Of a DNA stretch of 64,000 bases, positions 51,046 to 59,030 are shown in pieces. The DNA is taken from the NCBI RefSeq assembly GCF_021049285.1, contig NZ_CP088017.1, positions 310,001 through 374,000 on the forward strand, written 5' to 3'. Positions within the stretch are counted from its first letter, which is position 1. Each line of letters opens with the position of its first letter. Below the pieces are notes generated by a model. It was not told the DNA's origin and made no database searches. It saw only the letters and a list, made by a program, of their open reading frames with translations. This DNA is from Ruania halotolerans. Its GTDB lineage: Bacteria > Actinomycetota > Actinomycetes > Actinomycetales > Beutenbergiaceae. The translations under genes and the position numbers were made by a program.

Positions 51046-53238
51046 ATGAATCGACCTGTTCTCACGCGAAGCAGAGCTGCGGTAGCTGCCCTGCTCGCGA
51101 TCGTTCTCACCGCGTTCGGTCTGGCCACGGCACCACCGGCGTCGGCGGAAGCTGGCACTGTCAGCGAAGGCAGCATCTCCTGGGGCGTGCGGGCCTCATT
51201 TGCGAGCTACGTGCGTGGGCCCATCGCGCATGGTGAGATCGAGACGTCCGGGGTGACAGAATCCGACGGTGCATTCCACTTCGCCGGCGGTTCGGGAACG
51301 GTGGACAGCGATTTCGGCTCGACCGACGTTGCGACTGCGGGTTCCGTACGATTCACCGGGCACGACGGGCAGCTCGACCTCACGATCGCCAACCTGGGAG
51401 TGCGGATCACTGAGGGTCAGGCGTTCCTGATCGCGGACATGACCTCGAAGGCCCTGGGAGCCAGTGAGGCCGTCTACACCCCGGACGTGGCGATCGCCGA
51501 GATTGATCTGGATGCCGTCACATTCGGAGAGGAGAGTGTGACGGCTTCGGGGGCTGCGACCACTCTCACCGCCGAGGGGGCTGAGGCGTTCGCCGGTTTC
51601 TATCCGGCCGGGGACTCGATGGACCCCGTCACCTTCGTGTTGCCGTTCGTCCTCGATGAGCCGACGGATGAGCCGACGGATGAGCCGACCGATGAGCCCA
51701 CCGATGAGCCCACGGATGAGCCCACCGATGAGCCCACGGATGAACCGACGGATGAACCGACCGATGAGCCGACCGATGAGCCCACGGATGAGCCGACCGA
51801 TGAGCCCACGGATGAACCGACCGATGAGCCCACCGATGAGCCCACGGATGAGCCGACCGACGGCCTGCAGGTGGACGAAGGTGTCTTGACGTGGGGTGTG
51901 AAGGAGTCGTTCATCTCCTACATTCAGGGACCGATCGCGCATGGGTCGATTGAGACTTCTGGTGGCGTGACCTTCGATGGGTCGGTGTTCGAGTGGTCCG
52001 AGGGCGCCGGGGTCGCTGATGAGGAGGATCAGACGGCGTTGGTGGCGTTCCCGGGGGAGATCCGGTTCACCGGTCACGGGGGGCTGCTGGATCTGACCAT
52101 CTCTGATGTGCGGGTGCGGGTGGACGGCACGGATGCTGGTGCGATCGTTGCCACGATCGTGTCGAAGTCACTCCAGAGTGGTCAGTACGAGACCTTCACC
52201 GGCGTAGACCTTGCTGAGCTCACCCTCGACAGTCCGGCCATCTCGCTCGATGCGCTCAACGCCGGTGCCGGCCCGGGAGCACGCTCCCCGATCGTCGTGG
52301 TGCTCAAGGCGCCCGTCGGCAGCACAGGCGCGCTCACCATCTCCGGCGCCGCCGCGGTATTGACCGAGGAAGGTGCGCAGGCGTTCGCCGGCTTTTACGA
52401 GCCGGGCACCGCCCTCGACGCGGTGAGCGTCACCGCGCAGGTCGAAGCCGTCGCCGATCCCGCCGAGCCGACTGAACCGACAACGCCCACCGTCCCCACC
52501 ACACCGGCTCCCACACCGACTGACAACACCGATGATGACCCGCAGAGCTCGGCCGGCGCGGAGGAGCCCGCCGCCGCCCCCGTCTGCACGGCCAACGCGG
52601 TCTCGGCAGCCACCCTCACCTGGGGGCTGAAGTCCAGCTTCCGCAGCTACATCGCCGGGGGAATCGCGAACGGCAGCTGGGACACCTCCGGTGGCGTCTC
52701 CGACGTCAGCGGGGGTTGGCAGTGGTCCGCCGGCTCCGGGAGCATCAATCTGGACTCCTCCACCGGAACCATCTCCTATGGCGGCACGCTGCACTTCACC
52801 GGCCACGATGGGGTCCTGGACCTGACGCTGAGCAACGTGGTGCTCCGGCTCACCGGGCCCACCAGCGCCACTCTCTACGCCGATGTCACCTCGAACGACA
52901 TGGAGGGGAACGAGAGTTCGTACCCGGGCACCGCCTTCGCGACCGTGTCCTTCCCCGCGCCCTCGGCCGATGGTGGATCGCTGGACGTCACCGGTGCCTC
53001 CGTGACCCTCACCAGCGCCGGAGCAGCCGGCTTCGCGGGCTTCTACGAGGCTGGTACAGCACTCGATCCGATCTCGTTCCACCTCCCGATCGGTTCGGAC
53101 GTGGAGTGCTCGGCCGCAGCCGGAACCCTCGCCGAGACAGGCGCCGGAACCGAGATCGCCGGTGCACTCGCCGCAGCGGGCGCCATGGTGCTTCTCGGTA
53201 GCGTGCTGCTCGTTCGCCGTCGGGCTGCGCAGCGTTGA
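51046..53238 (+). CDS. htaA: HtaA-type heme-binding surface protein, three domains and an EPTD-repeat linker
   Basis: 730 residues. A signal peptide (cleaved near A-S-A-E-A) is followed by three HtaA domains starting at about residues 42, 280 and 522. Each has S-F-x-S-Y and F-T-G-H, the Tyr and His that bind heme in corynebacterial HtaA. A tandem E-P-T-D linker (17 units, residues about 205-272) separates domains 1 and 2. The C-terminus has L-A-E-T-G at 695-699, a hydrophobic segment and an Arg-rich tail: a class E-type sortase signal. It captures heme at the surface and passes it to HmuT, encoded next. Confidence 0.92.
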   Translation: MNRPVLTRSRAAVAALLAIVLTAFGLATAPPASAEAGTVSEGSISWGVRASFASYVRGPIAHGEIETSGVTESDGAFHFAGGSGTVDSDFGSTDVATAGSVRFTGHDGQLDLTIANLGVRITEGQAFLIADMTSKALGASEAVYTPDVAIAEIDLDAVTFGEESVTASGAATTLTAEGAEAFAGFYPAGDSMDPVTFVLPFVLDEPTDEPTDEPTDEPTDEPTDEPTDEPTDEPTDEPTDEPTDEPTDEPTDEPTDEPTDEPTDEPTDEPTDGLQVDEGVLTWGVKESFISYIQGPIAHGSIETSGGVTFDGSVFEWSEGAGVADEEDQTALVAFPGEIRFTGHGGLLDLTISDVRVRVDGTDAGAIVATIVSKSLQSGQYETFTGVDLAELTLDSPAISLDALNAGAGPGARSPIVVVLKAPVGSTGALTISGAAAVLTEEGAQAFAGFYEPGTALDAVSVTAQVEAVADPAEPTEPTTPTVPTTPAPTPTDNTDDDPQSSAGAEEPAAAPVCTANAVSAATLTWGLKSSFRSYIAGGIANGSWDTSGGVSDVSGGWQWSAGSGSINLDSSTGTISYGGTLHFTGHDGVLDLTLSNVVLRLTGPTSATLYADVTSNDMEGNESSYPGTAFATVSFPAPSADGGSLDVTGASVTLTSAGAAGFAGFYEAGTALDPISFHLPIGSDVECSAAAGTLAETGAGTEIAGALAAAGAMVLLGSVLLVRRRAAQR
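51655..51861 (+). repeat. 12-bp tandem repeat encoding the EPTD linker
   Basis: About 17 units of a 12-bp motif (variants of CCGACGGATGAG), each encoding P-T-D-E. Variants are limited to synonymous C/G changes in the Pro and Thr codons and to GAA/GAG, so the peptide is perfectly repeated while the DNA is not identical. Such arrays change length by slippage and may vary between strains. Confidence 0.92.
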
Positions 53239-54365
53239 GGCATCGCCCCCGTCGCGCTCGTGCCGCCGGCCCGGCCCTCGCCGCTGTTCTCGCTCTCCTC
53301 GCCCTGACCGGGTGTACGGGCGGAACAGCCGGCGAGGGCCAGCCGGCCGGCACGGCGGGCTCGCCCACTCCCGCGGCGGTGGAGTCCGAGTCCGCCCCGA
53401 GCGAGGAGCCGCCGGAGGAATCCAGCCGGGCCGCCCCCGACCCACGGACATTGCGGGGACCGGCCACGGCCGATCAGATCCCGGAGATCGAGCCGGTGGC
53501 CTCGCCCACCCCTGAACTGCCGGTCACCACGGTCGGTGTTGATGGGGTGGAGGTGACGGTCACCGATACGTCCCGGCTCCTCGCCCTGGATCTCTACGGC
53601 ACCCTCGTCGAGACCGTCATCGGGCTCGGACTGGGTGAGCGCCTCGTCGGCCGGTCGGTTTCCAACACCGAGGCGAGCGTGGCCGACCTGCCGGTGGTCA
53701 CGCAGAACGGTCACGAACTCAGTGCCGAGGCCATCCTCGGTCTGGACCCGACCGCCGTCGTGATGGACACCACCATGGGGCCACCGGAGATCCCGGACCA
53801 GCTGCGCTCGGCCGGGGTGCCCGTGTTGGTGGTCTCCCCGGAACGGGGAGTGGACCTGATCGCCGAGCAGATCCGGCATGTGGCGGGCGCGCTCGGCGTG
53901 GCCGAGGCGGGCGAGACGCTTGTCGATCAGTTCGAAGGCGACCTCGGCGAAGCAGAGACATACGTGGCCGAATTGGCGGGTGAGTGGGATCCGCTACGAA
54001 TGGCGTTCCTGTACGTGCGTGGTACCGGCAGCGTCTTCTTCGTGATGGGTGACGGTTCCGGTGGTGACGATCTGATCGAGCACATCGGCGGCCTCGACGC
54101 TGCGACCGACGCGGGCATCAGCGATATCGTGCCCGCCACGGCGGAGGCGGTGATCGCCCTCGACCCAGAGGTGATCCTCACCATGACCGGTGGGCTCGAG
54201 TCCACCGGGGGCCTGGATGGTCTGCTGGAGCGACCCGGGATCGCGCAGAGCGTCGCCGGTGAGCAGGAGCGGGTGATCGATATGGCTGACGGTGATGTGC
54301 TTTCGTTCGGCCCGTCGTTCCCGGCCGTGCTGACAGCGCTGGCAGACGCCGTCTACCAGCCGTGA
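53235..54365 (+). CDS. hmuT: Heme-binding lipoprotein HmuT
   Basis: 376 residues starting at TTG 53235, which overlaps the htaA stop. Signal with lipobox L-T-G-C near residue 27 and a Ser/Glu/Pro-rich spacer. The heme-binding site known from corynebacterial HmuT is recognisable: His160 in N-G-H and Tyr260 with Arg262 (L-Y-V-R-G). It takes heme from HtaA and gives it to HmuUV. The rest is a helical-backbone-type periplasmic binding protein. Confidence 0.92.
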   Translation: MRHRPRRARAAGPALAAVLALLALTGCTGGTAGEGQPAGTAGSPTPAAVESESAPSEEPPEESSRAAPDPRTLRGPATADQIPEIEPVASPTPELPVTTVGVDGVEVTVTDTSRLLALDLYGTLVETVIGLGLGERLVGRSVSNTEASVADLPVVTQNGHELSAEAILGLDPTAVVMDTTMGPPEIPDQLRSAGVPVLVVSPERGVDLIAEQIRHVAGALGVAEAGETLVDQFEGDLGEAETYVAELAGEWDPLRMAFLYVRGTGSVFFVMGDGSGGDDLIEHIGGLDAATDAGISDIVPATAEAVIALDPEVILTMTGGLESTGGLDGLLERPGIAQSVAGEQERVIDMADGDVLSFGPSFPAVLTALADAVYQP

Positions 54366-55486
54366 CGGCGGTGGCTCGCCCCTTGGGGCGATACGCACCC
54401 GTGGAGGGGGCAGAGTCCGACCTCGGCTCGGCCGTTGCTCCGCGCCCTGCAGTCGGCCGGGACCGCGGTACGCGCCGAAGGGCACGCCCCTTCCTGACGG
54501 CGGCCGTTCTGCTCGTCGCACTGCTCACCTTGTGCGTGTTCTCCCTACATCTCGGGCAGTACCAGGTACCGCTCGGGGACGTCGCTTCGAGCGTGATCGG
54601 GTGGCTCGGCCTGGGTGATCAGTCCGCGACCAGGGCCGACGGCGTGCTGTGGGATGTGCGGCTGCCTCGCATCCTGGCCGGGGTCCTGGTGGGAGCAGGT
54701 CTGGGCACGGCCGGCGCGATCACGCAGGGGCTGTTCGGGAACCCGCTCGCCGAGCCGAGCGTGGTGGGCATCACCGCGGGCGCTGGAGTGGGTGCCGCTG
54801 CCGCCACGGTGCTGGGTACGGCGGCCACGATGACCGTCCTGGTGCCAGCGGCCGCGTTCGGTGCAGGGATCGTCACCACTCTGCTGGTCTGGGCACTGGC
54901 CTCGATGGTTCGCGGAGGCGGAACGGTGGCCCTGGTGCTCGTGGGTATCGCCGTGAATGCCGTGGCCGGTGCCGCATCGTCGCTGTTGATCTTCCTGGCC
55001 GATTCGACCAGCCGTGAAGCGGTGGTGTTCTGGCAGCTCGGCAGCCTCAACGGGGTCATGTGGACTGACGTGGTGGTGGCCGTGGTGTTGGTGGGCGCCG
55101 GGCTGGTCTGGGCGTTCCTGCTCGCCGGCGGCCTGGACTCGCTTGCGCTCGGCGAACGGGCCGCGGCGCATACGGGCGTGAACCTGCGAGCCTTCCGTGT
55201 GCAGGCGGTGCTCGCGGCCGCGCTGCTTACTGCGGCGGCGGTGGCGGTGGCCGGAATCATCGGGTTCGTCGGCTTGATCGTGCCGCACCTGCTCCGCCTC
55301 GTGGTGGGCCCGCGGCAGCGTTACATCCTGCCGCTCTCCGCGCTGGGCGGTGCGGTCCTGATCGCCGGCAGCGATCTCGTGGCCCGGACTTTGGTGCCAT
55401 TCGTCGACCTTCCCATCGGTGCCCTCACGGCCGTGGTCGGCGGCCCGGTGTTCTTCCTGCTGTTACGCGCCCGGATCAGCACATGA
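54362..55486 (+). CDS. hmuU: Heme ABC transporter permease HmuU
   Basis: 374 residues from the GTG at 54362. A FecCD-type permease with about ten membrane segments; the N-terminal 35 residues are an Arg/Ala-rich cytoplasmic tail. R-L-P-R-I-L-A-G-V-L-V-G-A and the later G-F-V-G-L-I-V-P-H motif are typical of the family. It overlaps hmuT and hmuV by 4 nt each. Confidence 0.92.
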   Translation: MTAVARPLGRYAPVEGAESDLGSAVAPRPAVGRDRGTRRRARPFLTAAVLLVALLTLCVFSLHLGQYQVPLGDVASSVIGWLGLGDQSATRADGVLWDVRLPRILAGVLVGAGLGTAGAITQGLFGNPLAEPSVVGITAGAGVGAAAATVLGTAATMTVLVPAAAFGAGIVTTLLVWALASMVRGGGTVALVLVGIAVNAVAGAASSLLIFLADSTSREAVVFWQLGSLNGVMWTDVVVAVVLVGAGLVWAFLLAGGLDSLALGERAAAHTGVNLRAFRVQAVLAAALLTAAAVAVAGIIGFVGLIVPHLLRLVVGPRQRYILPLSALGGAVLIAGSDLVARTLVPFVDLPIGALTAVVGGPVFFLLLRARIST

Positions 55487-56358
55487 GCGTGAGTCGACCT
55501 GACGTGGCCGAACACGTGCACGGGGCGGATGCCGCTGGCGATCCTGGCGGTCGGGACCCAGGTGCGGGCGCTGCCGAACCCGCGGGCGTCTCCCTGACGG
55601 TGGATGCGGTCGTGGCGCGGCGCGGCAACAGGAGGGTTCTTGACGGGGTCTCCTTCACCGTGGAACCGGGCAGTGTGACGGCGGTGATCGGGCCGAACGG
55701 TAGCGGCAAGTCCTCGCTGGTGAGCGTCATCGCCGGTGATATGCCGCTGGAGGCTGGGACAGTTCGTCTCGGGGGTCGGTCCGTGGGGGCGGTGTCCTCC
55801 GCTCTTGCGGCGACTCAACGATCGGTGCTCACCCAGGAGACGGCTGTTTCCTTCGACTACCTGGGAGCGGAGATCGTTGCCCTGGGCAGACGGCCGTGGC
55901 GAGCCCAGGAGAGCCGCGCTCAGCGGGAGGCGGCGGTGGCGGCCGCTCTTGCCGAGACCGAGATGTCCGAGGCCGCCGGGCGGCGCATCCTCACCCTCTC
56001 CGGAGGGGAACGTGCCCGCGTCCAGCTTGCTCGGGTGCTTGCCCAGGATGCGCCGATCGTGCTGCTCGACGAGCCGACGGCCGCGCTCGACCTGCGCCAT
56101 CAGGCTCTGGTGCACCAGCTCTGCCGAGATGTGGCAGCAGCCGGAGGCACGGTGTTGGTGGTGTTGCACGATGTGGATGCGGCCCTCGCGGTGGCCGATT
56201 CGGTACTGCTGCTCGATGAGGGCCGGGTGGTCGTGCACGGCTCAACGGACGCCGTCACGGCTCAGCACCTGGAGGCGGTGTACGGGCACCCGGTGGAGAT
56301 CGTCACCCACCCGGTGGACGGTCGGCGGCTGGTTCTGCCCAGGCGCGTCGTGCGCTGA
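55483..56358 (+). CDS. hmuV: Heme ABC transporter ATPase HmuV
   Basis: 291 residues. Walker A G-P-N-G-S-G-K-S near residue 66, signature L-S-G-G-E-R-A-R and Walker B I-V-L-L-D-E-P-T. About 35 Ala/Gly-rich residues precede the ATPase domain. Last gene of the iron-regulated heme operon; no extra heme oxygenase gene follows in this window, so heme degradation is encoded elsewhere. Confidence 0.92.
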   Translation: MSVSRPDVAEHVHGADAAGDPGGRDPGAGAAEPAGVSLTVDAVVARRGNRRVLDGVSFTVEPGSVTAVIGPNGSGKSSLVSVIAGDMPLEAGTVRLGGRSVGAVSSALAATQRSVLTQETAVSFDYLGAEIVALGRRPWRAQESRAQREAAVAAALAETEMSEAAGRRILTLSGGERARVQLARVLAQDAPIVLLDEPTAALDLRHQALVHQLCRDVAAAGGTVLVVLHDVDAALAVADSVLLLDEGRVVVHGSTDAVTAQHLEAVYGHPVEIVTHPVDGRRLVLPRRVVR

Positions 56359-56412
56359 TGAGATCGCCTGTTCTGAGCACTCGCCACGAGGCCACCGGCG
56401 ACTGATGCAGGA

Positions 56413-57390
56413 CTACGCTTCGAGCGCTCCGGCCGCGGTCAGTGCGGTCAGGACGTCCTCCACTCGCCGCCGCTGGTGAGTGTTGAGTCCGCGGATGGGG
56501 AGTGGGAGGCACGATTCCTCAGCGATGCCGAGCCTCTCGGCGATGGCGGCGATCACCCGGATGCTGCCTCCCATCTCGGTGAACAGCCGCCACAACGGTG
56601 CCAGCCGGGCGTTCACGGCCTCGGCCTCCGCGGCGTTGCCTGCCAGTGCCGGGCGCGCCAGTCGCACGGCCACCTCGGGCAGGGTGCCGGCGATCACCGA
56701 GTACCAGGCGTCGCACCCGGCTGCGAGGCCTGCCGTGGCGAACGGGTCGCCGGAGACGCCGATGGTGACGTTCTCGCCTACCGCCACCCGGATCCTCGCA
56801 ACATGCTCACGCGCCGCCGCCGGTTCGGTCGGCACACCGGGGATCTTGATCGACGCCACCCCCGGCACCCGGGCCACCTGCGCGTACAGCTCCGGCGTGA
56901 AGGTGACGTGCGTTGTCCCCGGATTGTCATAGACGATCACGGGCAGCGGGCTGTGGGCCGCGACCGTCTCCACGAGCCCCACGACGTCGTCGTCGGTGAG
57001 CGGGTGGTAGGACATCGCGGGCAGCAGCACCGCTGAGGCTCCGGCGTCGACGGCATCGTCGACGTGCGCGAGAACGTGCGAGGTCCGCAGGGCACCGACG
57101 CCGACGATGACCGGGAGCCCGTCCGCGTTCTCCACGGCAAGCCGGGCCACGCGAGCGCGTTCGGAACGGTTCAGGTAGGGGTAGATGCCCGTGGACCCCA
57201 GAGCCGCGATCGAGTCGACGCCGGCCGCCGCGACGCGGGCAACCTGTGCCGCGAACGCGCGCTCGTCCACTGCGTCGTCGCGCAGCGGTGTGAGAGGGAA
57301 GGCGCTGAGTCCGGTACAGGTGATGATGGTGTCCTCCTTGCCGCGACCACAGTACTCATGACCGGCCCGCAGCGCGTGGACGGCCGGCAC
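56413..57390 (-). CDS. Dihydrodipicolinate synthase family aldolase (DapA-like)
   Basis: 325 residues using the ATG at 57390, but the conserved N-terminus (T-G-L-S-A-F-P-L-T-P-L) begins about 25 codons later, right after an AAGGAGG (57333-57339). The next two codons in position are ATC (57325-57327, 57322-57324), so an unusual AUC start is possible; the ATG has no good ribosome site. The Schiff-base Lys (S-I-K-I-P) and Tyr (V-Y-D-N-P) are present. The family includes N-acetylneuraminate lyase and 2-keto-3-deoxy-sugar-acid aldolases; true DapA is less likely because of the setting next to a rhamnose mutarotase. Confidence 0.85.
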   Translation of the reverse strand: MPAVHALRAGHEYCGRGKEDTIITCTGLSAFPLTPLRDDAVDERAFAAQVARVAAAGVDSIAALGSTGIYPYLNRSERARVARLAVENADGLPVIVGVGALRTSHVLAHVDDAVDAGASAVLLPAMSYHPLTDDDVVGLVETVAAHSPLPVIVYDNPGTTHVTFTPELYAQVARVPGVASIKIPGVPTEPAAAREHVARIRVAVGENVTIGVSGDPFATAGLAAGCDAWYSVIAGTLPEVAVRLARPALAGNAAEAEAVNARLAPLWRLFTEMGGSIRVIAAIAERLGIAEESCLPLPIRGLNTHQRRRVEDVLTALTAAGALEA

Positions 57391-57476
57391 TGGTCGCCGA
57401 CGGCGGTGGATGGCCCGATCGCGTACGAACCGTTAGGCATCTCTTCGCGCGTTGATTGCGAGATACCTTGGGCGTC

Positions 57477-57806
57477 ATGACCATCGCCCTGCACTCCCGG
57501 CTCAAAGAAGGCCATGAACAGGCCTACGAGCGTGACCACCAGTACATCCCGGACGAGATGGTGGCAGAGTTCGCCCGCGTGGGAATCCGCGAGTGGCGGA
57601 TTTGGCGCAGTGGACGAGACCTGTTCCACCTCGTCGACTGCGACGATATCGAGGCGGCGATGACCGCGCTCGAGGAGAGCCCGGCGAACGCCCGCTGGCA
57701 GGAGTTCATCAACCAGCACCTGGAAGGCTTCGCCACATTCGGCGAGGGACCGGGCGCCACGAGCGTTCCGCAGGTGTGGACACTGACCGGACAGACTGCG
57801 GGCTGA
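57477..57806 (+). CDS. L-rhamnose mutarotase family protein
   Basis: 109 residues from the ATG at 57477. The R-L-K-E-G-H-E-Q-A-Y-E-R-D-H motif and the short ferredoxin-like layout match RhaM-type mutarotases, which interconvert anomers of L-rhamnose or L-fucose. It diverges from the aldolase; a short imperfect inverted repeat (ATCTC at 57440-57444 / GAGAT at 57460-57464) lies in the shared promoter. No rhamnose isomerase or kinase is nearby, so the pathway is incomplete in this window. Confidence 0.85.
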   Translation: MTIALHSRLKEGHEQAYERDHQYIPDEMVAEFARVGIREWRIWRSGRDLFHLVDCDDIEAAMTALEESPANARWQEFINQHLEGFATFGEGPGATSVPQVWTLTGQTAG

Positions 57807-57947
57807 CAGCAGATCCTGACGGCCCGGTGCGCGGTGGCCGGGCGGCTGCCGACCATGCGTCGTCCACCTGTGGGTGGACCGTGAGCACCGGCAAGACCCG
57901 CCCCTGGTCCGATCCGTCCCTGGGCGGGATCGGGTGACGATTACTCA

Positions 57948-58952
57948 GTGCGAGCGTTCGGATGGGTCCTGGTGGTGCTGATCGGCATGACGTTCGTCGC
58001 AACCCTCGCCCCCGCCGCTGTGGGGTTGTCCATGATGGACGGTGTCGCGCAACTGATCGCAATCCGTCCCTGGGTTGCGGCTGCGCTCCTGGTTGGCACC
58101 CTCGTCTTTGCCCTGATGGCTGGGGTGGTGCGGCTCTTCACTGACGGGCGGGCGGCTCGCCTGCTGACTCTGTCCGTGATCGCCGCACTGGTGGCCGTGG
58201 GACATGCGGGGGTCCTCTTCGCACGCGGAGTCTCCGATGATCGGCCTCCAGCGGCCGCGACGGCACAGCCCGGTGATGTGACGGTGGTCGCTGTGAACAT
58301 GCTTGGGGGTGCGGCGGACACGGCGCGTGTGGTGGACGTGATTGCCGGTTCCGGGGCAGATGCGGTGATGGTGCCTGAGGCGGGAGACGTGGACGAGATG
58401 CTCCGGGCGCTCGCCGTCGCCGGGCTGAACTTCACCGCGTTCGACGGCACCAGCGGGCAGCCAACCGCGAACGCCCGCGGTACCGCGCTGCTGGTGCGGG
58501 ACACGATGGGGGACTACGTTCCCGCGCCGACCTCAACTCCGGGTTCGGTCCGCGCCGACCCGGCCGACGGCTCCGGGCCGCCCCTCGTGGCCGTCCATCC
58601 GATTGCACCACCGGTGCTGCCGGGAGCGATCGAGCGGATGCGGTGGTGGCGTGAGGAGGTCGCGGACGCCGCGGAGCTGTGCGGGCAGATCCCCGGCGGG
58701 ATCGTGGCGGGAGACTTCAACGCGACCATGGACCACGGGCCGATGCGCAACCTCGACGGCTGCATCGACGCAGCCACGGCCGCCGGGAGCGGTGGTGTGG
58801 GCACCTGGCCCGCGAACCTGCCTCGCCTGCTCGGAACCCCGATCGACCACGTCCTTGCCGATGGTGACGCGTACTCAGTGGTGAGCTCCGCCGTCGTGGA
58901 CGTTTCCGGTACGGACCACCGCGCGGTGGTGGCGCGGCTACGCGAGGGCTGA
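57948..58952 (+). CDS. Membrane-anchored endonuclease/exonuclease/phosphatase (EEP) family protein
   Basis: 334 residues from the GTG at 57948. Three membrane segments fill residues 1-95. The extracellular EEP domain follows: P-E-A-G (Glu metal ligand), G-D-F-N-A-T (Asp/Asn), G-T-P-I-D-H and G-T-D-H-R at the end, all consistent with an active phosphodiesterase fold. The substrate is not known; relatives act on nucleic acids or lipids. Confidence 0.85.
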   Translation: MRAFGWVLVVLIGMTFVATLAPAAVGLSMMDGVAQLIAIRPWVAAALLVGTLVFALMAGVVRLFTDGRAARLLTLSVIAALVAVGHAGVLFARGVSDDRPPAAATAQPGDVTVVAVNMLGGAADTARVVDVIAGSGADAVMVPEAGDVDEMLRALAVAGLNFTAFDGTSGQPTANARGTALLVRDTMGDYVPAPTSTPGSVRADPADGSGPPLVAVHPIAPPVLPGAIERMRWWREEVADAAELCGQIPGGIVAGDFNATMDHGPMRNLDGCIDAATAAGSGGVGTWPANLPRLLGTPIDHVLADGDAYSVVSSAVVDVSGTDHRAVVARLREG

Positions 58953-58959
58953 TCCACGA

Positions 58960-59023
58960 CTGAACCCAGCTTTCGTGTCTGAACCCTCCACTGGCCAGGT
59001 TCAGACACGAATACTGGGTTCAG
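58960..59023. terminator. Long palindromic intergenic hairpin between convergent genes
   Basis: Arms of 26 bases (58960-58985 and 58998-59023) pair with only two mismatches around a 12-nt loop. The outer part reads CTGAACCCAG / CTGGGTTCAG; the inner part contains a second TGAACC / GGTTCA. It lies between two convergent genes 8 nt from each end, so it can act as a bidirectional terminator. The exactness of the arms suggests a repeated element rather than an ordinary terminator. Confidence 0.7.
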
Positions 59024-59030
59024 ATGCCTG

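Noticed and set aside
51655-51861. Tandem repeats as a possible CRISPR array
   Set aside because: Units are 12 bp, contiguous, coding and without spacers; this is the EPTD protein repeat.
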